Shown here in pieces: positions 57,101 to 64,000 of a stretch of DNA of 64,000 nucleotides. Position 1 is the first letter of the stretch, and the number at the start of each line of letters is the position of its first letter. The translations under genes and the position numbers were made by a program. The DNA comes from Mucilaginibacter sp. SJ (GTDB lineage: Bacteria; Bacteroidota; Bacteroidia; Sphingobacteriales; Sphingobacteriaceae): contig NZ_CP118631.1 in assembly GCF_028993635.1 (NCBI RefSeq), positions 434,001 to 498,000 on the forward strand, in the 5' to 3' direction. The notes beneath the pieces are model-generated. The model was given only the letters and a program-made list of their open reading frames with translations. It searched no databases and was not told where the DNA came from.

Positions 57101-60100
57101 ATTTACCACAGACACAAAATGGGAAGGTAGACATAGCCCAACTACCTGAACCCCGAGCTTTTACAGAGCCTGTCTATGTTGCCCCGGAAACATCGGTGGA
57201 AAAGAGGTTGGCTAATATTTGGACTGACGAATTATCTGTGGGCAGGGTAGGAAAGACGGATAATTTTTTTGCTATTGGCGGAGATTCAATAATGGCTATC
57301 GGGATTGCCCATAAAATCAATGCTGAATTTAACTGCAATATAAGTATAGCTGATTTGTACAGGAATCAAACTATTGCGGCGCTGGCAACATTGGTTCAGG
57401 CGGGGCCGAATCAGGACGTTGATGAAAATTATAATATTGCTATCAAGGAGTTATCCGCATTTCAGGAAAACTATAAAAAGTTGGAAGGCTGGGACGAGTC
57501 ATATGAGGATGTGTTTCCAATGAATGGTGTTGAAAAGGGCATGGTGTTCTATTCATTGAAACAACCCTCTGAAAAGCAAAGCATACACGAAGTGTTTTAT
57601 CACGAACAGAATACTTACCGGATAGCAAACCGTTCCTTTGATTTTAATACTTTCAAAAAAGCTGTAAAAAAACTAACTGAGAAACACGCTGAACTCAGAA
57701 AAATCTATGACCTGAAAAACTTTGCGCACATCATAAAAAAAGAAGTCGAGCCGGAAGTTTATTTTATAGATGTCTCCGATTTAGAACCGGATGCACAAGA
57801 AGTTTTTGTGCTTGAAAAAATCAGAAACGAAAAACTAAAAGCAACCGCTCTTGATCATGCTGTGCTATGGCGAATGAATGTGTTGAAAATTGCTGAAAGT
57901 TCTTATCTCATCGTATTTGACATGCACCATTCTTTATTCGATGGCTGGAGTCTGCAATCTTTTATGACCGAGTTAAGCAATACTTATAAGGCTTTGTTAA
58001 CCGACCCGCTTTTCGAGGTTGAAATGTTGAGGTGCAGCTACAAAGATCAAATTGTTAATGAGCTGGCGGAAATAAAAAAAACCGAAAATGTTTCGTTTTG
58101 GCGTGATGAAATGGCTGGAGCAAACCGGCTTAACTTTAGTCAAAGGCAAAAAGAAAACACGTTCACGAACAGTAGGTTCGCACTTGGAGAGGAACTGAGG
58201 TATGATCTTGAGCGTGTTGCAAAAAAATACAATACAAGTTTAAAGCACCTTTGTTTTAGTGCTTATATATATACAATGAAAGTATATACATCTGAAACTG
58301 ACATCGTAGTGGGTATCACAACAAATAACAGGCCTGTGGTTCCTGACGGTGATAAGCTACTTGGTTGTTATTTAAATTCAGTGCCATTTAGGATTACTGT
58401 TACACAAAATCAGACTGTAGGTGATTATATTAAGTTAATTGAAAGCAAGTTACAAACCCTCAAAAAATATGAAAGGGTGCCATTTCAGGAAATTGTTCAG
58501 ATAGCCGGATTACGGTCCCAAATGGGAAATCCATTTTTTGATACCTTTTTTAATTATACCAATTTCAGGGTACTGAAAGAAATGGAAATTTTAGATGATG
58601 CCGAGGAGTTTAACGCTCCTTATCAGGATAAATTAGATGAAATGTCTTTTATGAACCTGAACACTTTTTGTGAATTCCATGTTCTACCCGAACCATTTTC
58701 ACTATATATTACATATGCTTCAGCCTATTTTAGTGAACCGCTTATCGAAAAATTATCCGAAATATTTCGTAATACGCTTCGTCACTTTGTAGAAAATGAA
58801 CAGCTGCTTTTAAGCCAGGTGGATATTTTATCTTCAGATGAGCGGGATGAGTTATTGTATGGTTTGAATGATACTGAATCGGCTTATCCGTCATCTATGA
58901 CGATAATGGAATTATTTGAAGATCAGGTGGAAAGAACACCTGGCAATATAGCAGTAAGGATCGGCCGGGATGTTCTTACCTATAAAGAACTGAAGGAGAA
59001 ATCCGACAGGATTGCTTATTACCTTCAAAATTCAAAAGGGGTTAAAACGGGAGATCTGGTTGGATTACTTCTGGATCGGGAATCGGAATTATTGCCGAGT
59101 ATATTTGGCATACTTAAGTCAGGAGCAGTTTATGTGCCGCTATCACCCGCTTATCCTTCGGCACGAATCAAGTCAATCATATCAGATTCAGGTTTAAAGG
59201 TTTTAATTAGCCGTGGCGAATATTTTGACAGATTATCAATTGAAATGGAAGCAGGGTTTTTAAACCTGGATTCTGAGTTGTCCATTATAAATGAAGAGGA
59301 ATCGCCCAAGCTGAAAAATGGGGCAACTGGAAGTGACGTGGGCTATATAATTTATACCTCAGGTTCAACGGGTACCCCGAAAGGAGTGATGATCGAGCAC
59401 CATTCGATTGTGAACCGTTTGCTTTGGATGCAAAAAGAGTACGAATTAACAGAGGATGATGTATTGTTACAAAAGACACCTTTGGTATTTGATGTATCGA
59501 TATGGGAGTTGTTTTGGTGGTCATTTACAGGTGCAAGCGTTTGCCTGCTGGGTCCTGAAGAAGAGAAAGATGCAGAGAAGATCATATCATGCATAGAGGA
59601 AAACGGAGTTACGAGAGTGCATTTTGTACCGTCGATGTTAGGAGCGTTTATGGAAATGGAAGAACGGGAGAAAGTCCGGCGTTTGGGAACACTACAAACT
59701 GTTTTTGCAAGCGGGGAGGCGCTAAGCCCGGATCATGTAAACCGGTTCGGTAAAATAATGCATGGTATTTACGGTACGCGGCTGGTAAATTTATATGGGC
59801 CTACAGAAGCGACGGTGGACGTATCCTATCATGAGGTAGATTTCAGTCAAGCAAATGAAATCATACCGATAGGTAAACCGATAGATAATTTACGTCTTTA
59901 CATAGTTGACGAACATATGCAACTGAAGCCGAAGGGCGTTGCAGGGGAATTGTGTATAGGTGGGGTTGGCCTTGCGCGGGGTTACTTAAATAATGCGGAA
60001 CTTACGAATGCCAAATTTGTTAATGTTATTCATGCCGGCGCGGAGCGGGTGTATAAAACAGGCGACCTCGCCCGCTATCTTCCGGATGGAAGTATAGCGT

Positions 60101-60699
60101 TTTTAGGGCGGCTTGACGATCAGATCAAGATCAGGGGATATCGTATCGAACCCGGTGAGATCGAAACCCAAATTATGTTATATGATAATGTTAAACAGGT
60201 TTTAGTAACGAGTTTTGGTAGTGCTGACGTCAAGAAAATAGTTGCTTTTTTAGTTTCCAAAGAAAATACCGCTCTAAACACATTTGAACTTAAGAAATTT
60301 TTAAAGGCGCAACTGCCTGATTATATGATTCCTACGCTAATTCGAAAAGTTGACAAATTTCCATTAACCAATAACGGAAAGGTTAATATAAAATCAATGC
60401 TGTTATCAATTGATAAATTCTCGTCAGAAAAAACAGATTTTATACAGCCAACAACAGAGATCGAAGTTGATATGGCAAATATGTGGAGCGAACTTTTGAT
60501 GGTTAATAAAATAAGCGTTAATGATAATTTTTTTGACATAGGTGGACATTCCATAATCCTGATGAGGTTAAATGCAATGGTAAATGACAAATACAATGTT
60601 CAGCTCCCTTTTAATCTATATTTCAATAATACACTTGAGCAGATCGCTCAGGAGGTAAAAGAAACGCTCAATAAAAGGGAAGTGGCCGAGCATTTATAA
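54124..60699 (+). CDS. NRPS5: TubC docking-C-A(Thr)-PCP-C-A(Ser)-PCP synthetase
   Basis: This 2191-residue protein opens with a TubC-type N-terminal docking domain (about 1-55, the LLLKLKERGIAIE start). This is followed by an LCL-type C domain (HHLISDG near 197), an adenylation domain (TSGTTGKPKG near 664) with code DFWNIGMVHK, the standard Thr code, and a carrier (Ser1055). A second condensation domain (about 1095-1555) follows, with an unusual HHSLFDGWS motif near 1268 and a PMNGVEKGM start. Then come an adenylation domain with Ser code DVWHFSLVDK (near 1745) and a last carrier (Ser2143). The protein ends soon after this carrier without thioesterase, reductase or terminal condensation domain, so release must be done in trans. 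It is probably the final synthetase of the assembly line. Confidence 0.93.
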   Translation: MKELLLKLKERGIAIEIIDDELRLSNIPDRFKETDLILELKNHKTEIIQYIKARKQENVGIERISMAPLADYYPASPQQRRLFFLHQMSPLSLFYNMSQAYLIKGNLELTKLKKAFELLIERHEILRTSFSISDRKVVQKISADTSFDIEYIQAGNEEVNHIISKFIRPFDLAQKSLFRVGLIEIRIDEHILILDMHHLISDGISQQILIREFVKLYSNHALPELILHYKDYSVWIDILNENKAHLLKNFWKNQFDSLPDPCHLPLDFPRTEAKNYDGGMLNFSIDINVTKQLHALAYRANTSLFSVLISAFGVLLSKLTGLKDIVIGTPVTGRTHPDLNSTLGPFVNTIPVRIYPGSQLTFHSYLEQVSSGVVACLDHQDYPLDQLIDDLNLDRSLAHNPLFDIVFVLQNIEDVGAEFENLEVHSYPLNNGSSKFDLSLSATEYANQINFSFEYSKQLYRASTIERFSLYLKKILSDIVQNEHILLAEVDILTDNEKDFLLNVNNNICSYPKDKTIVDLFEAQVKRSPEAVALVFEDIQLTYSELNRRSNQLAGILQAKGCTANTIVGLLTGRSHQTIIGILGILKAGGAYLPIDIEYPVERIRFHLSDSGVRLLVTDSSQEEVISGYPYECLFTDQIVPEAEDYSNLQLEISPNDLCYIIYTSGTTGKPKGVMINHKNVVRLLFNEHFQFDFSSEDVWTMFHSHTFDFSVWEMYGALLYGGKLVVIKKEVALDPAKYLEILNALKVTVLNQTPTAFGNLIQEDTGYNQSLSSLRYVIFGGEALKPFMLRKWHQNHSNVKLINMFGITETTVHVTYKEIGEYEIERNLSNVGKPMPTVSMYLFTENMQLAPTGVVSELYVGGDGVASGYLHNEELSAQRFLNNPYRPGERLYRTGDLGRLLDNGEVEYLGRADRQLQLRGFRIEPGEIEFHLSNYPHIDNALVVLKRRGDGTSYLCAYCITKHSISAGDLKEHLQEKIPLYMIPSYFIPISHLPQTQNGKVDIAQLPEPRAFTEPVYVAPETSVEKRLANIWTDELSVGRVGKTDNFFAIGGDSIMAIGIAHKINAEFNCNISIADLYRNQTIAALATLVQAGPNQDVDENYNIAIKELSAFQENYKKLEGWDESYEDVFPMNGVEKGMVFYSLKQPSEKQSIHEVFYHEQNTYRIANRSFDFNTFKKAVKKLTEKHAELRKIYDLKNFAHIIKKEVEPEVYFIDVSDLEPDAQEVFVLEKIRNEKLKATALDHAVLWRMNVLKIAESSYLIVFDMHHSLFDGWSLQSFMTELSNTYKALLTDPLFEVEMLRCSYKDQIVNELAEIKKTENVSFWRDEMAGANRLNFSQRQKENTFTNSRFALGEELRYDLERVAKKYNTSLKHLCFSAYIYTMKVYTSETDIVVGITTNNRPVVPDGDKLLGCYLNSVPFRITVTQNQTVGDYIKLIESKLQTLKKYERVPFQEIVQIAGLRSQMGNPFFDTFFNYTNFRVLKEMEILDDAEEFNAPYQDKLDEMSFMNLNTFCEFHVLPEPFSLYITYASAYFSEPLIEKLSEIFRNTLRHFVENEQLLLSQVDILSSDERDELLYGLNDTESAYPSSMTIMELFEDQVERTPGNIAVRIGRDVLTYKELKEKSDRIAYYLQNSKGVKTGDLVGLLLDRESELLPSIFGILKSGAVYVPLSPAYPSARIKSIISDSGLKVLISRGEYFDRLSIEMEAGFLNLDSELSIINEEESPKLKNGATGSDVGYIIYTSGSTGTPKGVMIEHHSIVNRLLWMQKEYELTEDDVLLQKTPLVFDVSIWELFWWSFTGASVCLLGPEEEKDAEKIISCIEENGVTRVHFVPSMLGAFMEMEEREKVRRLGTLQTVFASGEALSPDHVNRFGKIMHGIYGTRLVNLYGPTEATVDVSYHEVDFSQANEIIPIGKPIDNLRLYIVDEHMQLKPKGVAGELCIGGVGLARGYLNNAELTNAKFVNVIHAGAERVYKTGDLARYLPDGSIAFLGRLDDQIKIRGYRIEPGEIETQIMLYDNVKQVLVTSFGSADVKKIVAFLVSKENTALNTFELKKFLKAQLPDYMIPTLIRKVDKFPLTNNGKVNIKSMLLSIDKFSSEKTDFIQPTTEIEVDMANMWSELLMVNKISVNDNFFDIGGHSIILMRLNAMVNDKYNVQLPFNLYFNNTLEQIAQEVKETLNKREVAEHL
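58815..60175 (+). repeat. 1,361-bp near-identical Ser adenylation region, copy 2
   Basis: This copy in NRPS5 pairs with 52155-53515 in NRPS4. Both ends are sharp: on the left the match begins just before QVDILSSDE, on the right it stops at GEIETQI, after which the two proteins are unrelated in detail. Confidence 0.97.
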
Positions 60700-60784
60700 C
60701 CTATGGTGAAGCGGTATAGTAGCGTCAGGAACCGCGGGCCGAAACTATCCAAATTACCGGTTAAACGTTTAAAAACTTTAAAAT

Positions 60785-61549
60785 ATGTTTTGTCAGTTTA
60801 TACCTTTTCAAGAAGGGGATTTATATAGCGTTTATCATGAACCAGAAATAATGGATCACGATGACATCGGAATTGTATTATGTTATCCGTACGGTCAGGA
60901 ATATATAAGGTGTCACAGGTTGTATGTTAACCTGGCTAACAAGTTGGCCCGGCGTGGTTTCCACGTTTTGCGGTTTGATTATTATGGTACAGGCGATTCG
61001 TCTGGTGACTTTACTTTAGTTACAGTACCGGAAAGCTTGAACAATATCAAAATTGTGATCGACCAGTTTAAAGAATCTTGCGGCGTTAGCCGTATTGTTT
61101 TATTTGGGGTAAGGTTTGGAGCTTCACTCGCAATTATGTATTCTAAGATTTATAGCATTGACGCCCTGGTTTTGTGGAATCCGGTATTAGATGGTAGCGC
61201 ATATTTAAAAGAAATTGATCATAGCTATAAAAGATGGCTGAATGGTTCCTTTACGAAAGAAAAAAACAAAAGCGGTTCGTTCATGGAGAATTTTGGATTT
61301 CAATTTTCAGATATCCTGGTGAAAGAAATTAGCGGGGTGTGTATTGAAAAAGGTAAACTAAGTGAAAATATACCATCGCTGATTTTTGATGTGGAAGATT
61401 GGCAACCAGATGACAATAAAGGATTATTATATGAGAAGTCGGTAAATACGGAATACTGGATAAAACGGGAAGATGTGCTTGATAAAGCAATAGTACCGGT
61501 ACACGAAACCGAAAAAACAATTGAATGGCTGGATAAATTAGTTTTTTAA
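60785..61549 (+). CDS. Alpha/beta hydrolase, exosortase-associated hydrolase 2-like (Arg at nucleophile elbow)
   Basis: This 254-residue protein has an alpha/beta hydrolase pattern: an oxyanion-type YPYGQE stretch near 40, RFDYYGTGDSSG near 66-77, and the nucleophile elbow GVRFGAS near 112. The elbow has Arg where Ser/Cys/Asp is expected. This GxRxGA form is known from the hydrolases that accompany exosortase (PEP-CTERM) systems. A conventional serine hydrolase mechanism therefore seems unlikely. It follows the last NRPS gene by 85 bp and overlaps the next gene by one base, so the pair is translated together. It may help release or tailor the finished peptide, replacing the missing thioesterase. 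That role is inference. Confidence 0.75.
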   Translation: MFCQFIPFQEGDLYSVYHEPEIMDHDDIGIVLCYPYGQEYIRCHRLYVNLANKLARRGFHVLRFDYYGTGDSSGDFTLVTVPESLNNIKIVIDQFKESCGVSRIVLFGVRFGASLAIMYSKIYSIDALVLWNPVLDGSAYLKEIDHSYKRWLNGSFTKEKNKSGSFMENFGFQFSDILVKEISGVCIEKGKLSENIPSLIFDVEDWQPDDNKGLLYEKSVNTEYWIKREDVLDKAIVPVHETEKTIEWLDKLVF

Positions 61550-62517
61550 TGATACACGAGGAAATTGTAAATTTTGGCAAAGGTGGAGCCATGTGCGGCA
61601 TATTTACCCCGGCACCCCAAAAGGTTTCTAATAACAGTCTTTGTATTATTTTCCTTAATGCTGGATTAATTCATAAGATCGGCCCCAACAGGATATATAA
61701 AAAGCTCTCTGAAAGTTATGCTAAAAACGGCTTTCCTTCATTCCGGCTGGACTTCGCCGGGCTCGGAGACAGCGGATCTTCAAATGACAAGATAAGTAAC
61801 GGTTATGAGCAGATTAACGAATTAAAAATCGCCATGAACTGGTTGCGTGAGAATAAAGGTATAGATAGGTTTTTGCTATCGGGAATATGTTCCGGCGCTA
61901 AAATAGCCTGGGACGTGTCGCTGGAAGACCCGAGAGTTATTGGACTATGTTTGATAGACGGGGTATATGCTGATGACCAGGTTTTGAAAGCGGTTGAGGG
62001 TAAAGCCAATCAGCGCTTAAGAATCCGGTATTACAAAAAAAATATATTTAACCAGGGGCGCTGGTTAAAACTGTTATCGGGGAGAAGTAAATTTCTTAGT
62101 TTTAAGAATATAGTGTATGCCGGAAAGCTCATTTTATTATCCACAAAAAAGAAGATAAAACAGTTACGCCGGAAAACAGCAAGAAAAGAAGGCAACTCCA
62201 CTGTAATTAGCCGGGAGAACACCCTTTTACCCTGGAAAACTTTGTTTGAAAGGGGCGTGAAAATCCAGATGATTTTTTGTGAGGGAGGTATAGCTGTAGA
62301 TATTTATAACTTAACCCTTGCCACACCCTTAATTGATTATCAAAAGCGTAGGGCAATACAAACTATTGTTGTAAACGATGTAGACCATACCTTCACACCT
62401 ATATGGTCCCAAAATCATCTCGCTGATTTAACTACGTCTTGGTTGAAGTCGGCTTTTGAGGAGCAATACATTAATAAAACCCATGGAGACCTGGATTTAA
62501 TGGAAACGCAGCGTTAA
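61549..62517 (+). CDS. Alpha/beta hydrolase, exosortase-associated hydrolase 1-like (Cys nucleophile)
   Basis: This 322-residue protein starts on the last base of the preceding stop codon. It has RLDFAGLGDSG near 64 and a nucleophile elbow SGICSGAK near 118, with Cys in the catalytic position (GxCxG), like the exosortase-associated hydrolase 1 family. A DVDHTF motif near 281 likely supplies the catalytic His. A basic region around 195-215 (many Lys/Arg) is unusual. A Cys acyl-enzyme could transfer rather than hydrolyse an acyl group, which would suit release or macrocyclisation of the carrier-bound peptide. The family resemblance is from motifs only; the function is inference. Confidence 0.78.
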   Translation: MIHEEIVNFGKGGAMCGIFTPAPQKVSNNSLCIIFLNAGLIHKIGPNRIYKKLSESYAKNGFPSFRLDFAGLGDSGSSNDKISNGYEQINELKIAMNWLRENKGIDRFLLSGICSGAKIAWDVSLEDPRVIGLCLIDGVYADDQVLKAVEGKANQRLRIRYYKKNIFNQGRWLKLLSGRSKFLSFKNIVYAGKLILLSTKKKIKQLRRKTARKEGNSTVISRENTLLPWKTLFERGVKIQMIFCEGGIAVDIYNLTLATPLIDYQKRRAIQTIVVNDVDHTFTPIWSQNHLADLTTSWLKSAFEEQYINKTHGDLDLMETQR

Positions 62518-62889
62518 AGATATTATCCGATATTGAATACGGCGCTTAACGTAGCGATGCCTAATTATCTGCCATTTTTCCATAACAGGATAGCTATTAT
62601 CCAAACGATGCATATTCATTGTTGCACCGAAACTGTTTTTCAGGAATTGTTTGAAACGTATACTATTTAATGTAAAGGTGTGTACCCTTTTTTAATTGCA
62701 GTTTTAAACTGAATTACCAGATATAGTCAGAAGTGAGTTAAAAAAAGCAGTCGCTGTATCCGCTTTCCCGTTACACGGCAAATTGTTAATCAGCTGTGAC
62801 GATGTTGTCAAAGCCAGGATTGCTAAGCCGGGGCCATCCCGCATTCGATTTACTAAACCTTAGGTTATAATCCTTAAATACTACTACCG
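62518..62889 (+). terminator. 372-bp gene-free stretch with a weak terminator-like hairpin
   Basis: No gene was seen. At 62674-62693 a short stem (AAAGG/CCTTT, 7-base loop) is followed by a T run, resembling a weak intrinsic terminator that could end the NRPS operon. A second small inverted repeat (CAGTTT-T-AAACTG) lies at 62699-62711. The next gene probably has its own promoter within this stretch, though none was identified. Confidence 0.25.
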
Positions 62890-64000
62890 ATGAGAAAAAT
62901 CACATTCAGGATATGCTTGATCATAATAATTGTTTTACACTGTGAATATTCATTTTCTAATCCTGATAAAAGAGCGTTTCCGGTAAATTGGAACAAAGAT
63001 TTTGACAAAGAAATTACGGAAAGTTTTGGGGCCGGAAAAATTCCCGGCATGTCGATAGTGATAGTTTACGGAGATAAAATGCTCTTCAAAAGTTACGGAT
63101 ATGCCAACATTGAAAAAAAAATCCCCGTAAACCCTAACACCCTGTTCCAGATTGGATCATGCAGTAAAGCTTTTACTGCGTTGGCCGTAATGAAACTTGC
63201 GAAAGATGGTCTGATAAGCCTGGACGATAATGTATCTAAATACATTCCTTGGTTTAAAGTGTACTACAAAAATAACAAGGTAGAAATCACAATCAGGCAA
63301 CTCCTGCATCAAAGCAGTGGTATCCCCTGGAATACGATCGCAAAAATCCCTGAATCGAATGTTCAGAACGCTCTCGACAAAACTGTCAAAACAATCGTAG
63401 GAATTCAACTACACAGGTTGCCAGGACAACAATTTGAGTACGCTACAATTAATTATGACATTCTGGCTCTGGCTGTTGAAAAAATCACCAGGCAGTCATT
63501 TGAAAATTATTTGCAGCAGCAAATTCTCGCACCTATGCAACTTGACCACACATCTCTCGGAGTTCCAAAGGGTGGAGATACGATGTCGGAAGGTTATAAA
63601 ATCGGTTTCCTTAAACCAAGAAGGTACGATGCCCCGGTGTATCGGGGAAATAATCCGGCAGGTTATGTGATAACAAATGCACTGGATATGGCAAAATGGC
63701 TTAGGTTCCAAATGGGGAGTGATCATATTTCACTGGCAGATGTCATTGAACAAACCCATCAGCGTGATGAGACAGTGCCCCCACTCCAGAATTATTCTTA
63801 TGCTTCCGGCTGGTATAAATCATTAAATGGAGATAATTTATTATTTCACAGCGGGCATAACCCCAATTTTACTGCATTTGTAGGCTTTGATCCGTCACGA
63901 AAGTATGGCGTCGCTGTGCTGGCAAACTCAAACAGCGCTTACACTGAAATTATAGGGAATAATATTTTAAATATGCTTGCATCTAAAGCTGTAAGCAAAG
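62890..64000 (+). CDS. Exported beta-lactamase-fold serine peptidase, N-terminal 370 residues (cut by window end)
   Basis: The reading frame is open from the ATG at 62890 to the window edge. A signal peptide (hydrophobic 8-17) is followed by a complete-looking hydrolase domain: S90-C-S-K93 (SxxK), Y184-A-T (position of Y-x-N) and H320-S-G (third motif). The family covers class C beta-lactamases, D-aminopeptidases and the prodrug-activating peptidases ClbP, ZmaM and XcnG. Those peptidases have a domain of this size followed by three trans-membrane helices, which would lie just beyond the window. Next to a cluster predicted to make N-acyl-D-Asn, it is a good candidate for a D-asparaginyl peptidase. 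The general esterase/beta-lactamase alternative is not excluded. Confidence 0.8.
   Translation, partial: MRKITFRICLIIIIVLHCEYSFSNPDKRAFPVNWNKDFDKEITESFGAGKIPGMSIVIVYGDKMLFKSYGYANIEKKIPVNPNTLFQIGSCSKAFTALAVMKLAKDGLISLDDNVSKYIPWFKVYYKNNKVEITIRQLLHQSSGIPWNTIAKIPESNVQNALDKTVKTIVGIQLHRLPGQQFEYATINYDILALAVEKITRQSFENYLQQQILAPMQLDHTSLGVPKGGDTMSEGYKIGFLKPRRYDAPVYRGNNPAGYVITNALDMAKWLRFQMGSDHISLADVIEQTHQRDETVPPLQNYSYASGWYKSLNGDNLLFHSGHNPNFTAFVGFDPSRKYGVAVLANSNSAYTEIIGNNILNMLASKAVSK

Noticed and set aside
1..64000. CRISPR array, tRNA, rRNA, phage or insertion sequence
   Set aside because: No short regularly spaced repeats, transposase, integrase or structural RNA genes were recognised.

Overview
The window appears to come from a low-GC Bacteroidota genome, most likely a Sphingobacteriaceae-type organism (Pedobacter or Mucilaginibacter relatives). 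This is inferred from AT-rich codon use, the lack of clear Shine-Dalgarno sites, and Bacteroidota-style secreted proteins. No rRNA or tRNA was recognised, so the taxon is inference only.

Region 1 (1-12.65 kb) looks like the end of an exopolysaccharide/O-antigen locus. It holds the C-terminal part of an O-antigen ligase/polymerase, a large secreted lectin-like protein, a large parvulin-like export protein, two tandem CBM9-like secreted paralogues, four GT4 glycosyltransferases and one NAD-dependent sugar epimerase.

Region 2 (12.77-62.5 kb) is a complete-looking nonribosomal peptide synthetase cluster, all on the plus strand. It has an Sfp-type phosphopantetheinyl transferase, five NRPS proteins with ten amino-acid adenylation domains, and precursor genes. 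The precursor genes are an SbnA/SbnB pair for L-2,3-diaminopropionate, an aldehyde dehydrogenase, a class III aminotransferase, an asparagine synthetase and a SyrP/AsnO-like dioxygenase. Two atypical alpha/beta hydrolases stand where a thioesterase would be expected. NRPS1 is FAAL-PCP-C-A(Asn)-PCP-E, so it should make an N-acyl-D-asparaginyl starter. The rest reads NRPS2 C-A-PCP x4 then E, NRPS3 C-A-PCP-C, NRPS4 A-PCP-C-A-PCP, NRPS5 TubC docking-C-A-PCP-C-A-PCP. Pocket codes read by eye: Asn (D), a beta-amino-acid-like code without Asp235, an aliphatic code, two closely related Gln/Glu-type or cationic codes (the second followed by E), a second copy of the latter in NRPS3, an unassigned code, Ser, Thr, Ser. 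The assignments for Asn, Ser and Thr are strong and the rest are tentative.

Two beta-lactamase-fold serine hydrolases lie inside (22.6 kb) and just after (62.9 kb, cut by the window edge) the cluster. An acyl-D-Asn starter with a periplasmic serine peptidase is the hallmark of prodrug systems such as colibactin/ClbP, zwittermicin and xenocoumacin. A Bacteroidota version built on a FAAL starter would be notable. The competing reading is a lipopeptide that keeps its acyl-D-Asn, comparable to Pedobacter lipodepsipeptides.

The NRPS genes carry a clear record of recent rearrangement: a 3,135-bp tandem module duplication, an adenylation-core replacement with sharp borders, a 1,361-bp near-perfect Ser adenylation copy shared by two genes, and a duplicated adenylation domain whose few amino-acid changes fall almost only in the substrate pocket.
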